Assembly (NCBI RefSeq): GCF_016722785.1
Contig: NZ_JAEQNE010000001.1
Coordinates: 1,240,001 to 1,304,000 of the forward strand
Source of the DNA: Ramlibacter monticola
GTDB lineage: Bacteria; Pseudomonadota; Gammaproteobacteria; Burkholderiales; Burkholderiaceae_C
Length of the DNA stretch: 64,000 bases
Direction of reading: 5' to 3'
Part shown: piece by piece, positions 16,580 to 25,954 of the stretch
Layout: each line of letters opens with the position of its first letter
Numbering within the stretch: position 1 is the first letter of the stretch
Program-made: the position numbers and the translations under genes
Notes under the pieces: generated by a model
The model's input: only the letters and a program-made list of their open reading frames with translations
The model's database searches: none
What the model was told of the DNA's origin: nothing

Positions 16580-17630
16580 TTCCCGCATTCCCGCCACCAA
16601 GGTCTGCCGCTTCATCCATGCGGCCATGGAGCGCCTGGGCCTGCCGGCCGAGGACGCCCTCACGGTCGCCCAGCTGATGACGGAGGCCGAGATGCAGGGG
16701 TCCGACGGCCACGGCGTGATCCGGCTGGTGCCCTATGCGCGCCGCATCCGCGCCGGCGGCGTGAACGTGCGGCCGCACATCCGCATCGCCAAGGAGAAGG
16801 CCGCCATGGCCCTCCTCGAGGGCGACAACGGCATGGGCCACCTGGTCATGAAGAAGGCCGCGCAGGTCGCCATCGCCAAGGCGCGCCAGTGCGGCGTGGC
16901 CTGGGTGGGCGCGCGGGCCTCCAACCACGCCGGGCCGGCATCGCTGTACGCGCGCATGGCGCTCGAGCACGACATGGTCGGCATGTACTTCGCGGTCGGC
17001 AACGCCAACCACCTGCCGCCCTGGGGCGGGCTTGACATGCTGCTGTCCACCAACCCGATCGCCGTCGCCGTACCCGCCGGCAGCGAGCCGCCGGTGGTGC
17101 TGGACATGGCCACCACGGTCGCCGCCTACGGCAAGGTGAAGGCCAGGGCGCAGCGCGGCGAGGCCATGCCCGAGGGCTGGATGATCGACCGCCAGGGCCG
17201 GCCGCTCACCGACCCCAGGCGCGCCGAGGAAGGCTTCCTGCTGCCGATCGGCGGCTACAAGGGCTATGGGCTCGCGCTGGTGATCGGCCTGCTGGCCGGC
17301 AGCCTCAACGGCGCGGCCATGGGCAGCGAGGTGATCGACTTCAACCACGACGACAAGACGCCCACCAACACCGGCCAGGCGATCCTCGTGATCGACCCCG
17401 ATGCCTTCGGCGAGGTCGACGACTTCAAGGCCCGCGTGGACAAGCTGGCGCGCGAACTGCGCGCCAGCGAGCGCATGCCGGGCGTGGAGCGCATCTGGCT
17501 GCCGGGCGAGCAGAGCCACGCCAGGCGCATCGCCAACGAACGCGACGGCCTGGCGCTGTCGCCCACCCTGCGCACCCAGCTCGACGCCCTGGCGCGCGAG
17601 CTCGCCATCCCGCCGCTGGCCGAGAGCTGA
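16572..17630 (+). CDS. Ldh2-type malate/L-lactate/ureidoglycolate dehydrogenase family protein
   Basis: NAD(P)-dependent 2-hydroxy-acid oxidoreductase of the Ldh_2 family, 352 residues, cytosolic. Family features include GSDGHGVIRLVPYARRI near residue 40, VGARASNHAGPASLYARMA near 115, the TNPIAVAVPAG segment and the GGYKGYGLALVIGLLAGSLNG stretch near 230. The catalytic His is expected in the SNHAG region. It is encoded between a racemase-fold protein and a Bug binding protein, suggesting breakdown of an imported organic acid; the true substrate is open. Confidence 0.87.
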   Translation: MPDSRIPATKVCRFIHAAMERLGLPAEDALTVAQLMTEAEMQGSDGHGVIRLVPYARRIRAGGVNVRPHIRIAKEKAAMALLEGDNGMGHLVMKKAAQVAIAKARQCGVAWVGARASNHAGPASLYARMALEHDMVGMYFAVGNANHLPPWGGLDMLLSTNPIAVAVPAGSEPPVVLDMATTVAAYGKVKARAQRGEAMPEGWMIDRQGRPLTDPRRAEEGFLLPIGGYKGYGLALVIGLLAGSLNGAAMGSEVIDFNHDDKTPTNTGQAILVIDPDAFGEVDDFKARVDKLARELRASERMPGVERIWLPGEQSHARRIANERDGLALSPTLRTQLDALARELAIPPLAES

Positions 17631-17651
17631 AGAACACGGAGGAGACCCACC

Positions 17652-18629
17652 ATGTCCACCCCGACCCGCCGCTTCGCCCTGGCCCTGCTGGCCGGCCTGT
17701 GCGCCTGCAGCCTCGCGCAGGCGCAGGGTGCGTGGCCCTCCAGGCCGATCCGCATGATCGTGCCGCTGGCCGCGGGCAGCGCCGTCGACAACGCCGCCCG
17801 CATCGTGGTGCAGAAGATGGGCCAGAACGTCGGCCAGTCCATCGTGATCGACAACAGGCCGGGCGCAGCCGGCCTGATCGGCGCGGGCGAGGTCGCGAAG
17901 GCGGCGCCCGACGGCTACACCCTCGGCGGCTTCAACGACAGCATCATGACCATGCTGCCGAACATGCACGCGAAGATGCCGTGGGACATCGTGAAGGACT
18001 TCGAGCCGGTCTCGCTGGTGGCGACGGTCGAATGGGGGCTGGTGGTGCCCACCGACGCGCCGGAGAAGAGCGCCGCCGACCTGGTCGCGGTGGCGAGGAA
18101 GTCGCCCGGGCAGGTGAACTACGGCTCGGGCGGCAACGGCAGCCCGCAGCACATCGCGATGGCCCTGTTCGCCTCGCAGGCCGGCGTGCAGATGAAGCAC
18201 GTGCCCTACAAGGGCGCGACGCAGGCGGCGATGGGCGTGGCCGGCAAGGAGGTCGACGCGGCCTTCCAGGGCATCGCCACCGTCAGCGCGCTGGTCAAGG
18301 GCGGCAAGCTGCGCCTGATCGGCGTGACGACGCCGAAGCGCATGCCGCAGTTCCCTGACGTGCCGACGGTCTCGGAGTCCGGCCTGCCGGGCTTCGAGTT
18401 CAACTCCTGGTTCGCGATCATGGCGCCCGCGGGAACGCCGAAGGAGGTCGTGCAGCGGCTGTCGGCCGAAGTGGCGAAGGCGCTGGCCGACCCCGAGGTG
18501 CGCGACAAGCTGAATGCGCAGGGCCTCACGCCGCGCGGGACGACGCCGGAGGAACTGGGGACGGCGATGCGCGCGCAGCTCGCGAAGTACGGCGCCCTGA
18601 TCAAGGCCAACAACATCACCGCGGAGTGA
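17652..18629 (+). CDS. Bug-family (TctC) tripartite tricarboxylate binding protein
   Basis: Periplasmic solute-binding protein of 325 residues with a signal peptide (LALLAGLCACSLAQAQG). It carries the family elements WPSRPIRMIVPLAAGSAVDN, NRPGAAGLIGAGEVAKAAPDG and HVPYKGATQAAMGVAGKEVD. Bug proteins are greatly expanded in Burkholderiales and bind carboxylates. No TctA/TctB membrane genes lie nearby, as is usual for orphan Bug genes. It follows the oxidoreductase by 21 bases with a GGAGGAG ribosome site. Confidence 0.92.
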   Translation: MSTPTRRFALALLAGLCACSLAQAQGAWPSRPIRMIVPLAAGSAVDNAARIVVQKMGQNVGQSIVIDNRPGAAGLIGAGEVAKAAPDGYTLGGFNDSIMTMLPNMHAKMPWDIVKDFEPVSLVATVEWGLVVPTDAPEKSAADLVAVARKSPGQVNYGSGGNGSPQHIAMALFASQAGVQMKHVPYKGATQAAMGVAGKEVDAAFQGIATVSALVKGGKLRLIGVTTPKRMPQFPDVPTVSESGLPGFEFNSWFAIMAPAGTPKEVVQRLSAEVAKALADPEVRDKLNAQGLTPRGTTPEELGTAMRAQLAKYGALIKANNITAE

Positions 18630-18633
18630 AGGC

Positions 18634-19389
18634 TCAGAAGCCCGTCCGGTAGCTCAGGCCGATCGCGACGTCCGGCGCGGACGAAGCGAACGCGCGCCTG
18701 ACGAAGGCCTGCCAGGTCCGGTCGCCGTCGTTCAGCGCGGTGTAGAGCGTCGCCTCGGGCAGCGCCCCTTCGGTGCCCACGCGCTGCCGCAGGTCCGCGT
18801 AGACCCCGGCCTCGATGCGCGACGCCAGCGGGTGCGACACGCCCACTTCACCGTGCCACGCATTGCGGCCGGGATCGGTGCCAGGCAGGGTGCCGGCGCG
18901 ACGCCAGCCGAGGTGGCCGAATACGTTCCAGTCCCCAAGCGCGCGCTGCATCGCCAGTCGCAGTGATTGCCCGGCGTTGCCGGGACTCACCCCGCCGACG
19001 GCAGCGCTGCTTGCGGTCTGCATGCGCAGCACCAGGTCGAGGCGGGTGTCGTCGGGTGCGGCCTGCCGCAAGGGCACGACGACCTTCACGCGCGCTTCGG
19101 CCAGGCCCTGCTCCGTGTCGTGTGTGCCAGGCAGCCGCGGCGTGCCGGCTTCGCCCAGGCCGGCCACGCGCCGCCAGGGCACGTCCGCCTGCAAGGTCCA
19201 GTTTTCGGCCCGGTAGCGAACGCCCAGCGTGGACTGCCGGACCGGCACGCCGGAGGGCTCGTCCATGCCGCCGGTCGTGACCTCGTGGGTGACGTGCATC
19301 TCGAGGCGATCGTCCGCCGCCGGTGCGCCGGCGGCGGAGGCAGCGCCGGCGACTCCGGCGAGCAAGAGGAAGAGGCTTGCGCTGCGCAT
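18634..19389 (-). CDS. Putative outer-membrane beta-barrel protein, copy A
   Basis: A 251-residue secreted protein with signal peptide (LFLLLAGVAGAASAAG). The mature part is a run of amphipathic strands (STLGVRYRAENWTLQADVPWRR, LRLAMQRALGDWNVFGHLGWRR) and ends with an aromatic residue (GLSYRTGF), the usual signature of an outer-membrane barrel. It resembles the copy at 21280-22020 along its whole length (shared GVP...T..VRYRAE.W..QA..PWRR core). It lies 11 bases after the 23-residue-repeat gene and is presumably transcribed from the same sigma-54 promoter. No known family recognised. Confidence 0.7.
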   Translation of the reverse strand: MRSASLFLLLAGVAGAASAAGAPAADDRLEMHVTHEVTTGGMDEPSGVPVRQSTLGVRYRAENWTLQADVPWRRVAGLGEAGTPRLPGTHDTEQGLAEARVKVVVPLRQAAPDDTRLDLVLRMQTASSAAVGGVSPGNAGQSLRLAMQRALGDWNVFGHLGWRRAGTLPGTDPGRNAWHGEVGVSHPLASRIEAGVYADLRQRVGTEGALPEATLYTALNDGDRTWQAFVRRAFASSAPDVAIGLSYRTGF

Positions 19390-19400
19390 CGCCGACTCGC

Positions 19401-20294
19401 TCAGGCAACCGTTTCGTCGGTGCCCTGGATGGCGTGCGGATCCTTGCCGCGGGCGCCTTCCGACTTCTCACGCGCGATCACTTCGTCCGTGCCTTGCGTG
19501 GCGTGCGGGTCCTTGCCGCGGGCGCCTTCGGACTTCTCACGGGCGATCACTTCGTCCGTGCCCTGGGTGGCGTGCGGGTCCTTGCCGCGGGCGCCTTCGG
19601 ACTTCTCGCGGGCGATCACTTCGTCGGTGCCTTGCGTGGCGTGCGGGTCCTTGCCGCGCGCGCCTTCGGACTTCTCACGGGCGATCACTTCATCGGTGCC
19701 TTGCGTGGCATGCGGGTCCTTGCCGCGGGCGCCTTCGGACTTCTCGCGGGCGATCACTTCGTCGGTGCCTTGGGTGGCGTGCGGGTCCTTGCCGCGCGCG
19801 CCTTCGGACTTCTCGCGGGCGATCACTTCGTCGGTGCCTTGAGTGGCGTGCGGGTCCTTGCCGCGCGCGCCTTCGGACTTCTCGCGGGCAATCACTTCGT
19901 CGGTGCCTTGAGTGGCGTGCGGGTCCTTGCCGCGCGCGCCTTCGGACTTCTCACGGGCAATCACTTCATCGGTGCCTTGCGTGGCATGCGGGTCCTTGCC
20001 GCGCGCACCTTCCGACTTCTCGCGGGCAATCACTTCGTCAGCGCGCTGCGTGGCATGCGGGTCCTTGCCGCGGGCGCCTTCCGACTTCTCGCGGGCGAGC
20101 ACGTCGTCCGTGCCTTGCGTGGCGCGCGGGTCCTTGCCACGCGCACCTTCCGACTTCTCGCGGGCGAAGACGGCGCCCTGCGACGCGAGGCCGGTCACGG
20201 AGCGGTCGCTCGTGGACAGCACGGGGGCGGCGGTGGCGGCGGTGGCCAGCAGGGCGGCAGCGCAGACGGCGGACAGGTTGAACAGGTTCTTCAT
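19401..20294 (-). CDS. Secreted protein made of eleven 23-residue repeats, copy A
   Basis: A 297-residue protein: a signal peptide (MKNLFNLSAVCAAALLATA, cleavage after TAA or ATAA), a short spacer, then eleven copies of a 23-residue unit (AREKSEGARGKDPHATQG plus TDEVI) to the end. Units 3-10 are essentially identical; the first two and the last differ slightly. Each unit has balanced Lys/Arg and Glu/Asp and one His, and is probably disordered or helical. An upstream in-frame ATG exists, but the start used has a GAGG site and directly gives the signal peptide. A sigma-54 promoter and palindromes lie upstream. I recognise no family. Confidence 0.8.
   Translation of the reverse strand: MKNLFNLSAVCAAALLATAATAAPVLSTSDRSVTGLASQGAVFAREKSEGARGKDPRATQGTDDVLAREKSEGARGKDPHATQRADEVIAREKSEGARGKDPHATQGTDEVIAREKSEGARGKDPHATQGTDEVIAREKSEGARGKDPHATQGTDEVIAREKSEGARGKDPHATQGTDEVIAREKSEGARGKDPHATQGTDEVIAREKSEGARGKDPHATQGTDEVIAREKSEGARGKDPHATQGTDEVIAREKSEGARGKDPHATQGTDEVIAREKSEGARGKDPHAIQGTDETVA
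19404..20165 (-). repeat. 69-bp in-frame tandem repeat array, 11 units
   Basis: Eleven consecutive 69-bp units (last one 72 bp) that encode the 23-residue repeats. Neighbouring units differ mostly at third positions, so the array is recent or homogenised by recombination. Confidence 0.93.
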
Positions 20295-20359
20295 GGATGC
20301 CTCGTAAAGTGATGTGTGGGGTTTTGGAAGCGGTGTAGTTGCACTCGCACTCTCTCTTT

Positions 20360-20374
20360 GCAGGAGGCGTGCCA
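20360..20374 (-). promoter_or_regulatory. Sigma-54 (-24/-12) promoter of repeat gene A
   Basis: Minus strand reads TGGCACGCCTCCTGC followed by A; the consensus is TGGCACG-N4-TTGCA, so only one position differs and the GG to GC spacing is exact. The transcript would start near 20348, giving a leader of about 53 bases before the ATG at 20294. The identical element occurs before copy B. Confidence 0.8.
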
Positions 20375-20444
20375 TGGCGTTTGTGCCCACTACTTCACGA
20401 TTGCGCGCCCCGCGGGGGCAGCGTTTGCGTCATGTCACCCAAAA

Positions 20445-20477
20445 CGGCACGGTGGTGCCGGGTGCGTGCGCGCACCC
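20445..20477. promoter_or_regulatory. Pair of palindromes, candidate enhancer for a sigma-54 activator
   Basis: CGGCAC-N4-GTGCCG (20445-20460) runs directly into GGGTGCG-N4-CGCACCC (20460-20477). They lie about 97-129 bases upstream of the predicted start site, the usual place for an NtrC-type binding site. The same pair is preserved before copy B. Alternatively the second could be part of the racemase 3' hairpin. Confidence 0.55.
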
Positions 20478-20494
20478 ACTTCCGTATCGAAGTC

Positions 20495-21193
20495 TTACGG
20501 TGTAACGGCGATCGCGCGGCGGATCGCGGCACGCGCGAGCAGGCGCGTGGAGTCCAGCGTCGGCAGCGGCGAGTTGGAGTCGTCCAGCACCAGCGGCAGC
20601 TCCGTGCACCCGAGGACCACGGCGTCGCAGCCCTGGTCCCGCATGCGCGCGATCACGCCCTGCAGCAGCGCGACCTGCTCCGGCCGCTGCACGCCGCACA
20701 CCAGTTCCTCCATGATCAGGCGGCCGACCTCGTCGCGCTCACTATCGGAAGGACGCACCCAGGAAAGGCCCTGCGCCGCGAACTGCTCGGGATAGACCTC
20801 GCTGGCGACCAGCCAGTGCGTGCCCAGGATGCCGATGCGCCGGTGGCCACGCGCCACCGCCTCGCGCGCCACCACCTCCGCGATGTGCAGCCAGGGCAGC
20901 GGCGAGCGCGGCGCCACGCGCGCGAACGCCTGGTGGATCGTGTTGTCGGGGCAGATCAGGAAGTCCGCGCCGCAGCGTGCGAGCTTGTGCGCAGATTCCA
21001 GCATCAGCGCCGCGACGCCCTCGAGGTCGTGCGCGTCGAGGCAGGCGACGTAGCGGTGCAGCGAGGGCGTGTGCATGGCCACCTCGGGATGGCGATGCGG
21101 CCCGAGCAGCGCGGGGGCCTCGGTGCAGATCGTGCGATAGCACAGTGCCGCGCCTTCGGCGGAACAGGCGACGATGCCGATGTGGAGGGTCAT
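20495..21193 (-). CDS. Aspartate/glutamate racemase family protein
   Basis: Cytosolic amino-acid racemase of 232 residues with both catalytic cysteines in their motifs (ICPDNTIHQ and LGCTELPLV), so two-base racemisation is expected, in contrast to the protein at 15899-16579. Start ATG preceded by GGGAGCCAGG. It lies between outer-membrane protein B and repeat gene A on the same strand. A 3' fragment of a second copy survives at 22847-22987, showing that it was part of the duplicated cassette. D-amino acid supply to the envelope is a possible role. Confidence 0.85.
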   Translation of the reverse strand: MTLHIGIVACSAEGAALCYRTICTEAPALLGPHRHPEVAMHTPSLHRYVACLDAHDLEGVAALMLESAHKLARCGADFLICPDNTIHQAFARVAPRSPLPWLHIAEVVAREAVARGHRRIGILGTHWLVASEVYPEQFAAQGLSWVRPSDSERDEVGRLIMEELVCGVQRPEQVALLQGVIARMRDQGCDAVVLGCTELPLVLDDSNSPLPTLDSTRLLARAAIRRAIAVTP

Positions 21194-21279
21194 CCTGGCT
21201 CCCGGTGGGTAGCGCGGATGGTGCCACGGCGTCGCGCCGCTGGCGATGGGAAAGGCCGCGCCCCCGCAGGGGAGCGGTT

Positions 21280-22020
21280 TCAGAAGGCGGTGCGCAGCAC
21301 GAGGCCGGCGGAGACGTCGTTGCGGTCGCGGGCGAAGGCGCGGCTGAGGAAGAAGTCCCAGCGCCAGTCGCCCTCGCGCACGCCCGCGAACAGGCTGGCC
21401 TCCGGCCGCGCGTCCGAGGTGGGCATGCGCTGCCGCAGGTCGAGGAAGGCGCCCGCTTCGAGGCGACCCGTGAGCAGGCGCGAGGCGCCGATTTCGCCTT
21501 CCCACGCATGGCGGCCGGCGGACTCGCCGGGCAGGGTGCCGGCGCGGCGGATGCCGACATGGCCGAACGCGCTCCACGTGCCCAGGGGCCGCTGCATTTC
21601 CAGGTGCATCGACTGCCCGGCGTCACTGGCGGCGACACCGGCCACGGCGGGTGCGTGCCCGGTCTTCACCCGCATGACGAGGTCGAAGCCGGTGGCATCG
21701 CCGGTGGCCGCCCGCAGGGGCACGGCCACCTTCAGCCGCAGGTCGCCGCGGCCGGGGCCGGGGCCGGCGTCCGCGAGGGACGTCAGGCCGCCGGGCTGCG
21801 TCCCCGCGAGGCGCCGCCAGGGCAGTTCCGCCTGCGCGTTCCAGCCCTCGGCGCGATAGCGCAGCCGCACGGTGGTCTGGTGCATGGGGACGCCCGAGGG
21901 TTTGGCGAAGCTGCCGGTGGAGACTTCGTCCGCCACCCGCACGTCGACGCCGCCTTCCGGCGCGGCCTGCGCGCCGGCCGCGAGGCCGGCGAGCAGCGCG
22001 AGGACCGTTGCCTTGCGCAC
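21280..22020 (-). CDS. Putative outer-membrane beta-barrel protein, copy B
   Basis: A 246-residue paralogue of the protein at 18634-19389. It has a signal peptide (VLALLAGLAAGAQA), alternating strands (TTVRLRYRAEGWNAQAELPW, MHLEMQRPLGTWSAFGHVG) and a terminal Phe (GLVLRTAF). The sequence is clearly diverged from copy A although the repeat gene and promoter next to it are almost identical between copies. It sits 11 bases after repeat gene B. No known family recognised. Confidence 0.7.
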   Translation of the reverse strand: MRKATVLALLAGLAAGAQAAPEGGVDVRVADEVSTGSFAKPSGVPMHQTTVRLRYRAEGWNAQAELPWRRLAGTQPGGLTSLADAGPGPGRGDLRLKVAVPLRAATGDATGFDLVMRVKTGHAPAVAGVAASDAGQSMHLEMQRPLGTWSAFGHVGIRRAGTLPGESAGRHAWEGEIGASRLLTGRLEAGAFLDLRQRMPTSDARPEASLFAGVREGDWRWDFFLSRAFARDRNDVSAGLVLRTAF

Positions 22021-22031
22021 GATGGCCCCGC

Positions 22032-22646
22032 TCAGGCGCCGCCCTTGCCGGCCGGACGCGAATGCCCGCCGTGGCTCTGCTCGGCCTTCGCGACCAGTTC
22101 CTCGCCGTTGCCTTGCGTGGCGTGCGGGTCCTTGCCGCGCGCACCTTCGGACTTCTCGCGGGCGATCACTTCGTCGGTGCCTTGGGTGGCGCGCGGGTCC
22201 TTGCCGCGCGCGCCTTCGGACTTCTCGCGGGCGATCACTTCATCGGTGCCTTGGGTGGCGTGCGGGTCCTTGCCGCGCGCGCCTTCGGACTTCTCACGGG
22301 CGATCACTTCGTCCGTGCCCTGGGTGGCGTGCGGGTCCTTGCCGCGCGCACCTTCCGACTTCTCGCGGGCGAGCACTTCGTCGGCGCGCTGCGTGGCGTG
22401 CGGGTCCTTGCCGCGGGCGCCTTCGGACTTCTCGCGGGCGAGCACGTCGTCCGTGCCCTGGATGGCATGCGGGTCCTTGCCACGCGCACCTTCCGACTTC
22501 TCGCGGGCGAAGACGGCGCCTTGCGACGCGAGGCCGGCCACGGAGCGGTCGCTCGTGGACAGCACGGGGGCGGCGGTGGCGGCGGTGGCGGCGGTGGCCA
22601 GCAGGGCGGCAGCGCAGACGGCGGACAGGTTGAACAGGTTCTTCAT
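22032..22646 (-). CDS. Secreted 23-residue-repeat protein, copy B
   Basis: A 204-residue paralogue of the protein at 19401-20294 with the same signal peptide (one extra ATA element), five complete 23-residue units and a sixth that breaks into a different C-terminus rich in His, Gly and Lys (ELVAKAEQSHGGHSRPAGK). The 5' coding region, leader and promoter are nearly identical to copy A, while the repeat number and tail differ. Function unknown. Confidence 0.8.
   Translation of the reverse strand: MKNLFNLSAVCAAALLATAATAATAAPVLSTSDRSVAGLASQGAVFAREKSEGARGKDPHAIQGTDDVLAREKSEGARGKDPHATQRADEVLAREKSEGARGKDPHATQGTDEVIAREKSEGARGKDPHATQGTDEVIAREKSEGARGKDPRATQGTDEVIAREKSEGARGKDPHATQGNGEELVAKAEQSHGGHSRPAGKGGA
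22110..22508 (-). repeat. 69-bp in-frame tandem repeat array, 5 units plus a partial sixth
   Basis: Same 69-bp unit as in copy A. Five full units and 54 bases of a sixth, after which the tail of copy B diverges. Confidence 0.9.
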
Positions 22647-22711
22647 GGATGCCTCGTAAAGTGATGTGTGGGGTTTTGGAAGCGGTGTAGTTGCACTCGC
22701 ACTCTCTCTTT

Positions 22712-22726
22712 GCAGGAGGCGTGCCA
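22712..22726 (-). promoter_or_regulatory. Sigma-54 (-24/-12) promoter of repeat gene B
   Basis: Identical to the element before copy A (TGGCACGCCTCCTGC on the minus strand). Predicted start near 22700, 53 bases before the ATG. Confidence 0.8.
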
Positions 22727-22796
22727 TGGCGTTTGTGCCCACTACTTCACGATTGCGCGCCCCGCGGAGGCAGCGTTTGCGTCATGTCACCCAAAA

Positions 22797-22829
22797 CGGC
22801 ACGGTGGTGCCGGGTGCGTGCGCGCACCC
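22797..22829. promoter_or_regulatory. Palindrome pair upstream of repeat gene B, candidate enhancer
   Basis: CGGCAC-N4-GTGCCG (22797-22812) and GGGTGCG-N4-CGCACCC (22812-22829), unchanged from copy A. Likely operator for the sigma-54 regulator encoded at 23020-24432, by proximity only. Confidence 0.55.
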
Positions 22830-22846
22830 ATTTCCGTATCCAATTC

Positions 22847-22987
22847 CTACGGTGTAACGCCGATGGCGCACCGGATCGCGAGCAAGCGTGTGGGGTCCAG
22901 CGTCGGCAGCGGCGAGTTGGAGTCGTTCGGAACCAGCGTCAGCTCCGTGCATCCGAGGCCCACGGCATTGCAGCCCCGCGCCTCCAT
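22847..22987 (-). pseudogene. 3' remnant of an Asp/Glu racemase gene
   Basis: About 46 codons matching the C-terminus of the racemase at 20495-21193, including the second catalytic motif (GLGCTELTLVPNDSNSPLP) and the same VTP end. The upstream nine tenths of the gene is absent; non-homologous sequence and then the regulator gene follow. It marks one edge of the tandem duplication. Confidence 0.8.
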
Positions 22988-23019
22988 TCCCGGAGCACGC
23001 CTCGCAGGGATAGTGCTTG

Positions 23020-24432
<1,413 letters not shown>

Positions 24433-24436
24433 GACT

Positions 24437-25855
24437 TCAGTCCTTCCCTTCCTCCCCCGCCACCGGCAGCGTGATCACCACCCGGGTGCCCGCGCCGTTG
24501 GGGCGCGAGAACAGGTCGATCGTGCCCTGCCACTGCGCGAGGGTCCGGCGCGCCAGCGCCAGCCCGATGCCCAGGCCGCCGCTCTTGGTGCTGAAGAAGG
24601 GCCGGAACAGCGCCTGCCGCACCTCCTCTCGGATGCCGGAACCCGAATCGTCCACCGTCATGTGCAGCTGGCCTTCCTGCTCCTGCCAGGAGATCGCGAG
24701 CGGGCCGCCGCGCGGCATCGCCTCGATCGCGTTGGCCAGCACGCTCAGGAGGATCTGCCGCAGCATCGGGGCATGCGCGACCACGTCCGGCGCGTCGCCC
24801 TCCTGCAGGTGCCAGACGACGCGCTGGCGGTTCATCTCCGGCTGCAGTTCCTCGAGGCAGTCGTGCCACATCGGCGTGGGGGGCACCGGCGCGAGCGGCA
24901 GCTGGGTGGCGTGCGACACGCGCACCAGCTCCGTGATCCAGCGGTTGGCGCGGTCCACCGAGGCGATGATGTCGTCGCGGTGCTCCTGCTGTTCCGCCTG
25001 GTGCGCCGGCGAACCGTCCATCATCTCGGCGGCCGTGCGGATCGACGCCAGCGGATTGCGCAGGTTGTGCGCCACCGCGCCGGCCAGTTCCACCGCGCTC
25101 GCCAGCGCCTGCGACTCCGACAGCCTCGCCTGCTGCTCCCGCATCACGCGGTCCGCGCGGCCCACCACGCCGTTGAGCGCGAGGAACAGGACGACGGCGG
25201 AGCCGGCGCAGGCCACCCACAGCTGCAGCACCGCCGCGTGGATCGCGGCACTGAGCTGCACGGGGATCTTGTACAGCTCGAGGACCCCGATGACCTTCGT
25301 CGACTTGTCGCCGGCGAGGATCGGGATGTAGCTCTCGACGTAGTAGTGCGTCTGCTGCGACAGGCCCTCGTGCTCCAGCTTTTCGTGCGAGCTGCCGAGG
25401 GTGCCGCTGTGGACCACCAGGTCGCCGTGGAGGGCCTCCTGCAGTTCGGGGTTGTCGGCGTCGCGCCGGCCCATGAGGGCCTTGTCGGTGGACCACACCA
25501 CCGTGCCGTCGGCGCTGAAGGCGTTGGCACGCACCGGCTCGGTCATCGTCTCGAGGTGCTCCATGGAGCCCATGAAGCGATCGCGCAATTCCTTGTCCTG
25601 CGGGTGGTTCAGGAATGCGGCCGAGTGGTCCGTGACCAGCAGGTTGCGGATGAACTCCATGCTGACCTCGCCCTCGCGCCGCAGCATGCGCTCGGTGAGC
25701 ATGTCCGACAGGAGCCAGCCCAGGCCCAGGGCAATGCCGACGATCACGAGCAGGCTCGTGACGGCGAAGCGTTTGCGCAGGCTGAAGCCGGCCGCGAACG
25801 GCGCGGTGGCGGAAAGCACGTCCCCATTCCCCTCATGGTTAACCGTCGGGGCCAT
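24437..25855 (-). CDS. Membrane-bound sensor histidine kinase
   Basis: A 472-residue inner-membrane sensor: TM1 at about 32-50, a periplasmic sensor of roughly 150 residues, TM2 at about 206-228, then a HisKA domain with His263 (AVAHNLRNPLASI) and an HATPase_c domain (N-box LANAIEAMP, DDSGSGI, GGLGIGLAL). It pairs with the regulator at 23020-24432. The first ATG has a poor ribosome site; a GTG at 25819 preceded by GAGGGG is an equally good start. Confidence 0.9.
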   Translation of the reverse strand: MAPTVNHEGNGDVLSATAPFAAGFSLRKRFAVTSLLVIVGIALGLGWLLSDMLTERMLRREGEVSMEFIRNLLVTDHSAAFLNHPQDKELRDRFMGSMEHLETMTEPVRANAFSADGTVVWSTDKALMGRRDADNPELQEALHGDLVVHSGTLGSSHEKLEHEGLSQQTHYYVESYIPILAGDKSTKVIGVLELYKIPVQLSAAIHAAVLQLWVACAGSAVVLFLALNGVVGRADRVMREQQARLSESQALASAVELAGAVAHNLRNPLASIRTAAEMMDGSPAHQAEQQEHRDDIIASVDRANRWITELVRVSHATQLPLAPVPPTPMWHDCLEELQPEMNRQRVVWHLQEGDAPDVVAHAPMLRQILLSVLANAIEAMPRGGPLAISWQEQEGQLHMTVDDSGSGIREEVRQALFRPFFSTKSGGLGIGLALARRTLAQWQGTIDLFSRPNGAGTRVVITLPVAGEEGKD

Positions 25856-25954
25856 TTTGCAGCCGCGGGGGCCGGCGCGCCACCCCCGAAAGGGCCGCCG
25901 GGCCGCGAAATCCGTGCCTTCCGGCCGGTCGAGCGGGGAGCCTGGGTGGCAGGA

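Larger units (their letters stand above)
22647..22846. repeat. Duplicated upstream region, second copy of 20295-20494
   Basis: About 200 bases that match 20295-20494 almost base for base. Differences start to accumulate near 22830, shortly before the racemase remnant. This defines the preserved part of the tandem duplication and includes the leader, the sigma-54 element and the palindromes. Confidence 0.9.

Noticed and set aside
19404..20165. Regular 69-bp repeats that could be taken for a CRISPR-like array
   Set aside because: Repeats are contiguous with no unique spacers, keep one reading frame and follow a signal peptide; no cas genes are near.
21194..21279. Possible sigma-54 element before the intact racemase (TGGCACCATCCGCGC on the minus strand)
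   Set aside because: The -12 part reads GCGC, not TTGC, so the match is too weak.
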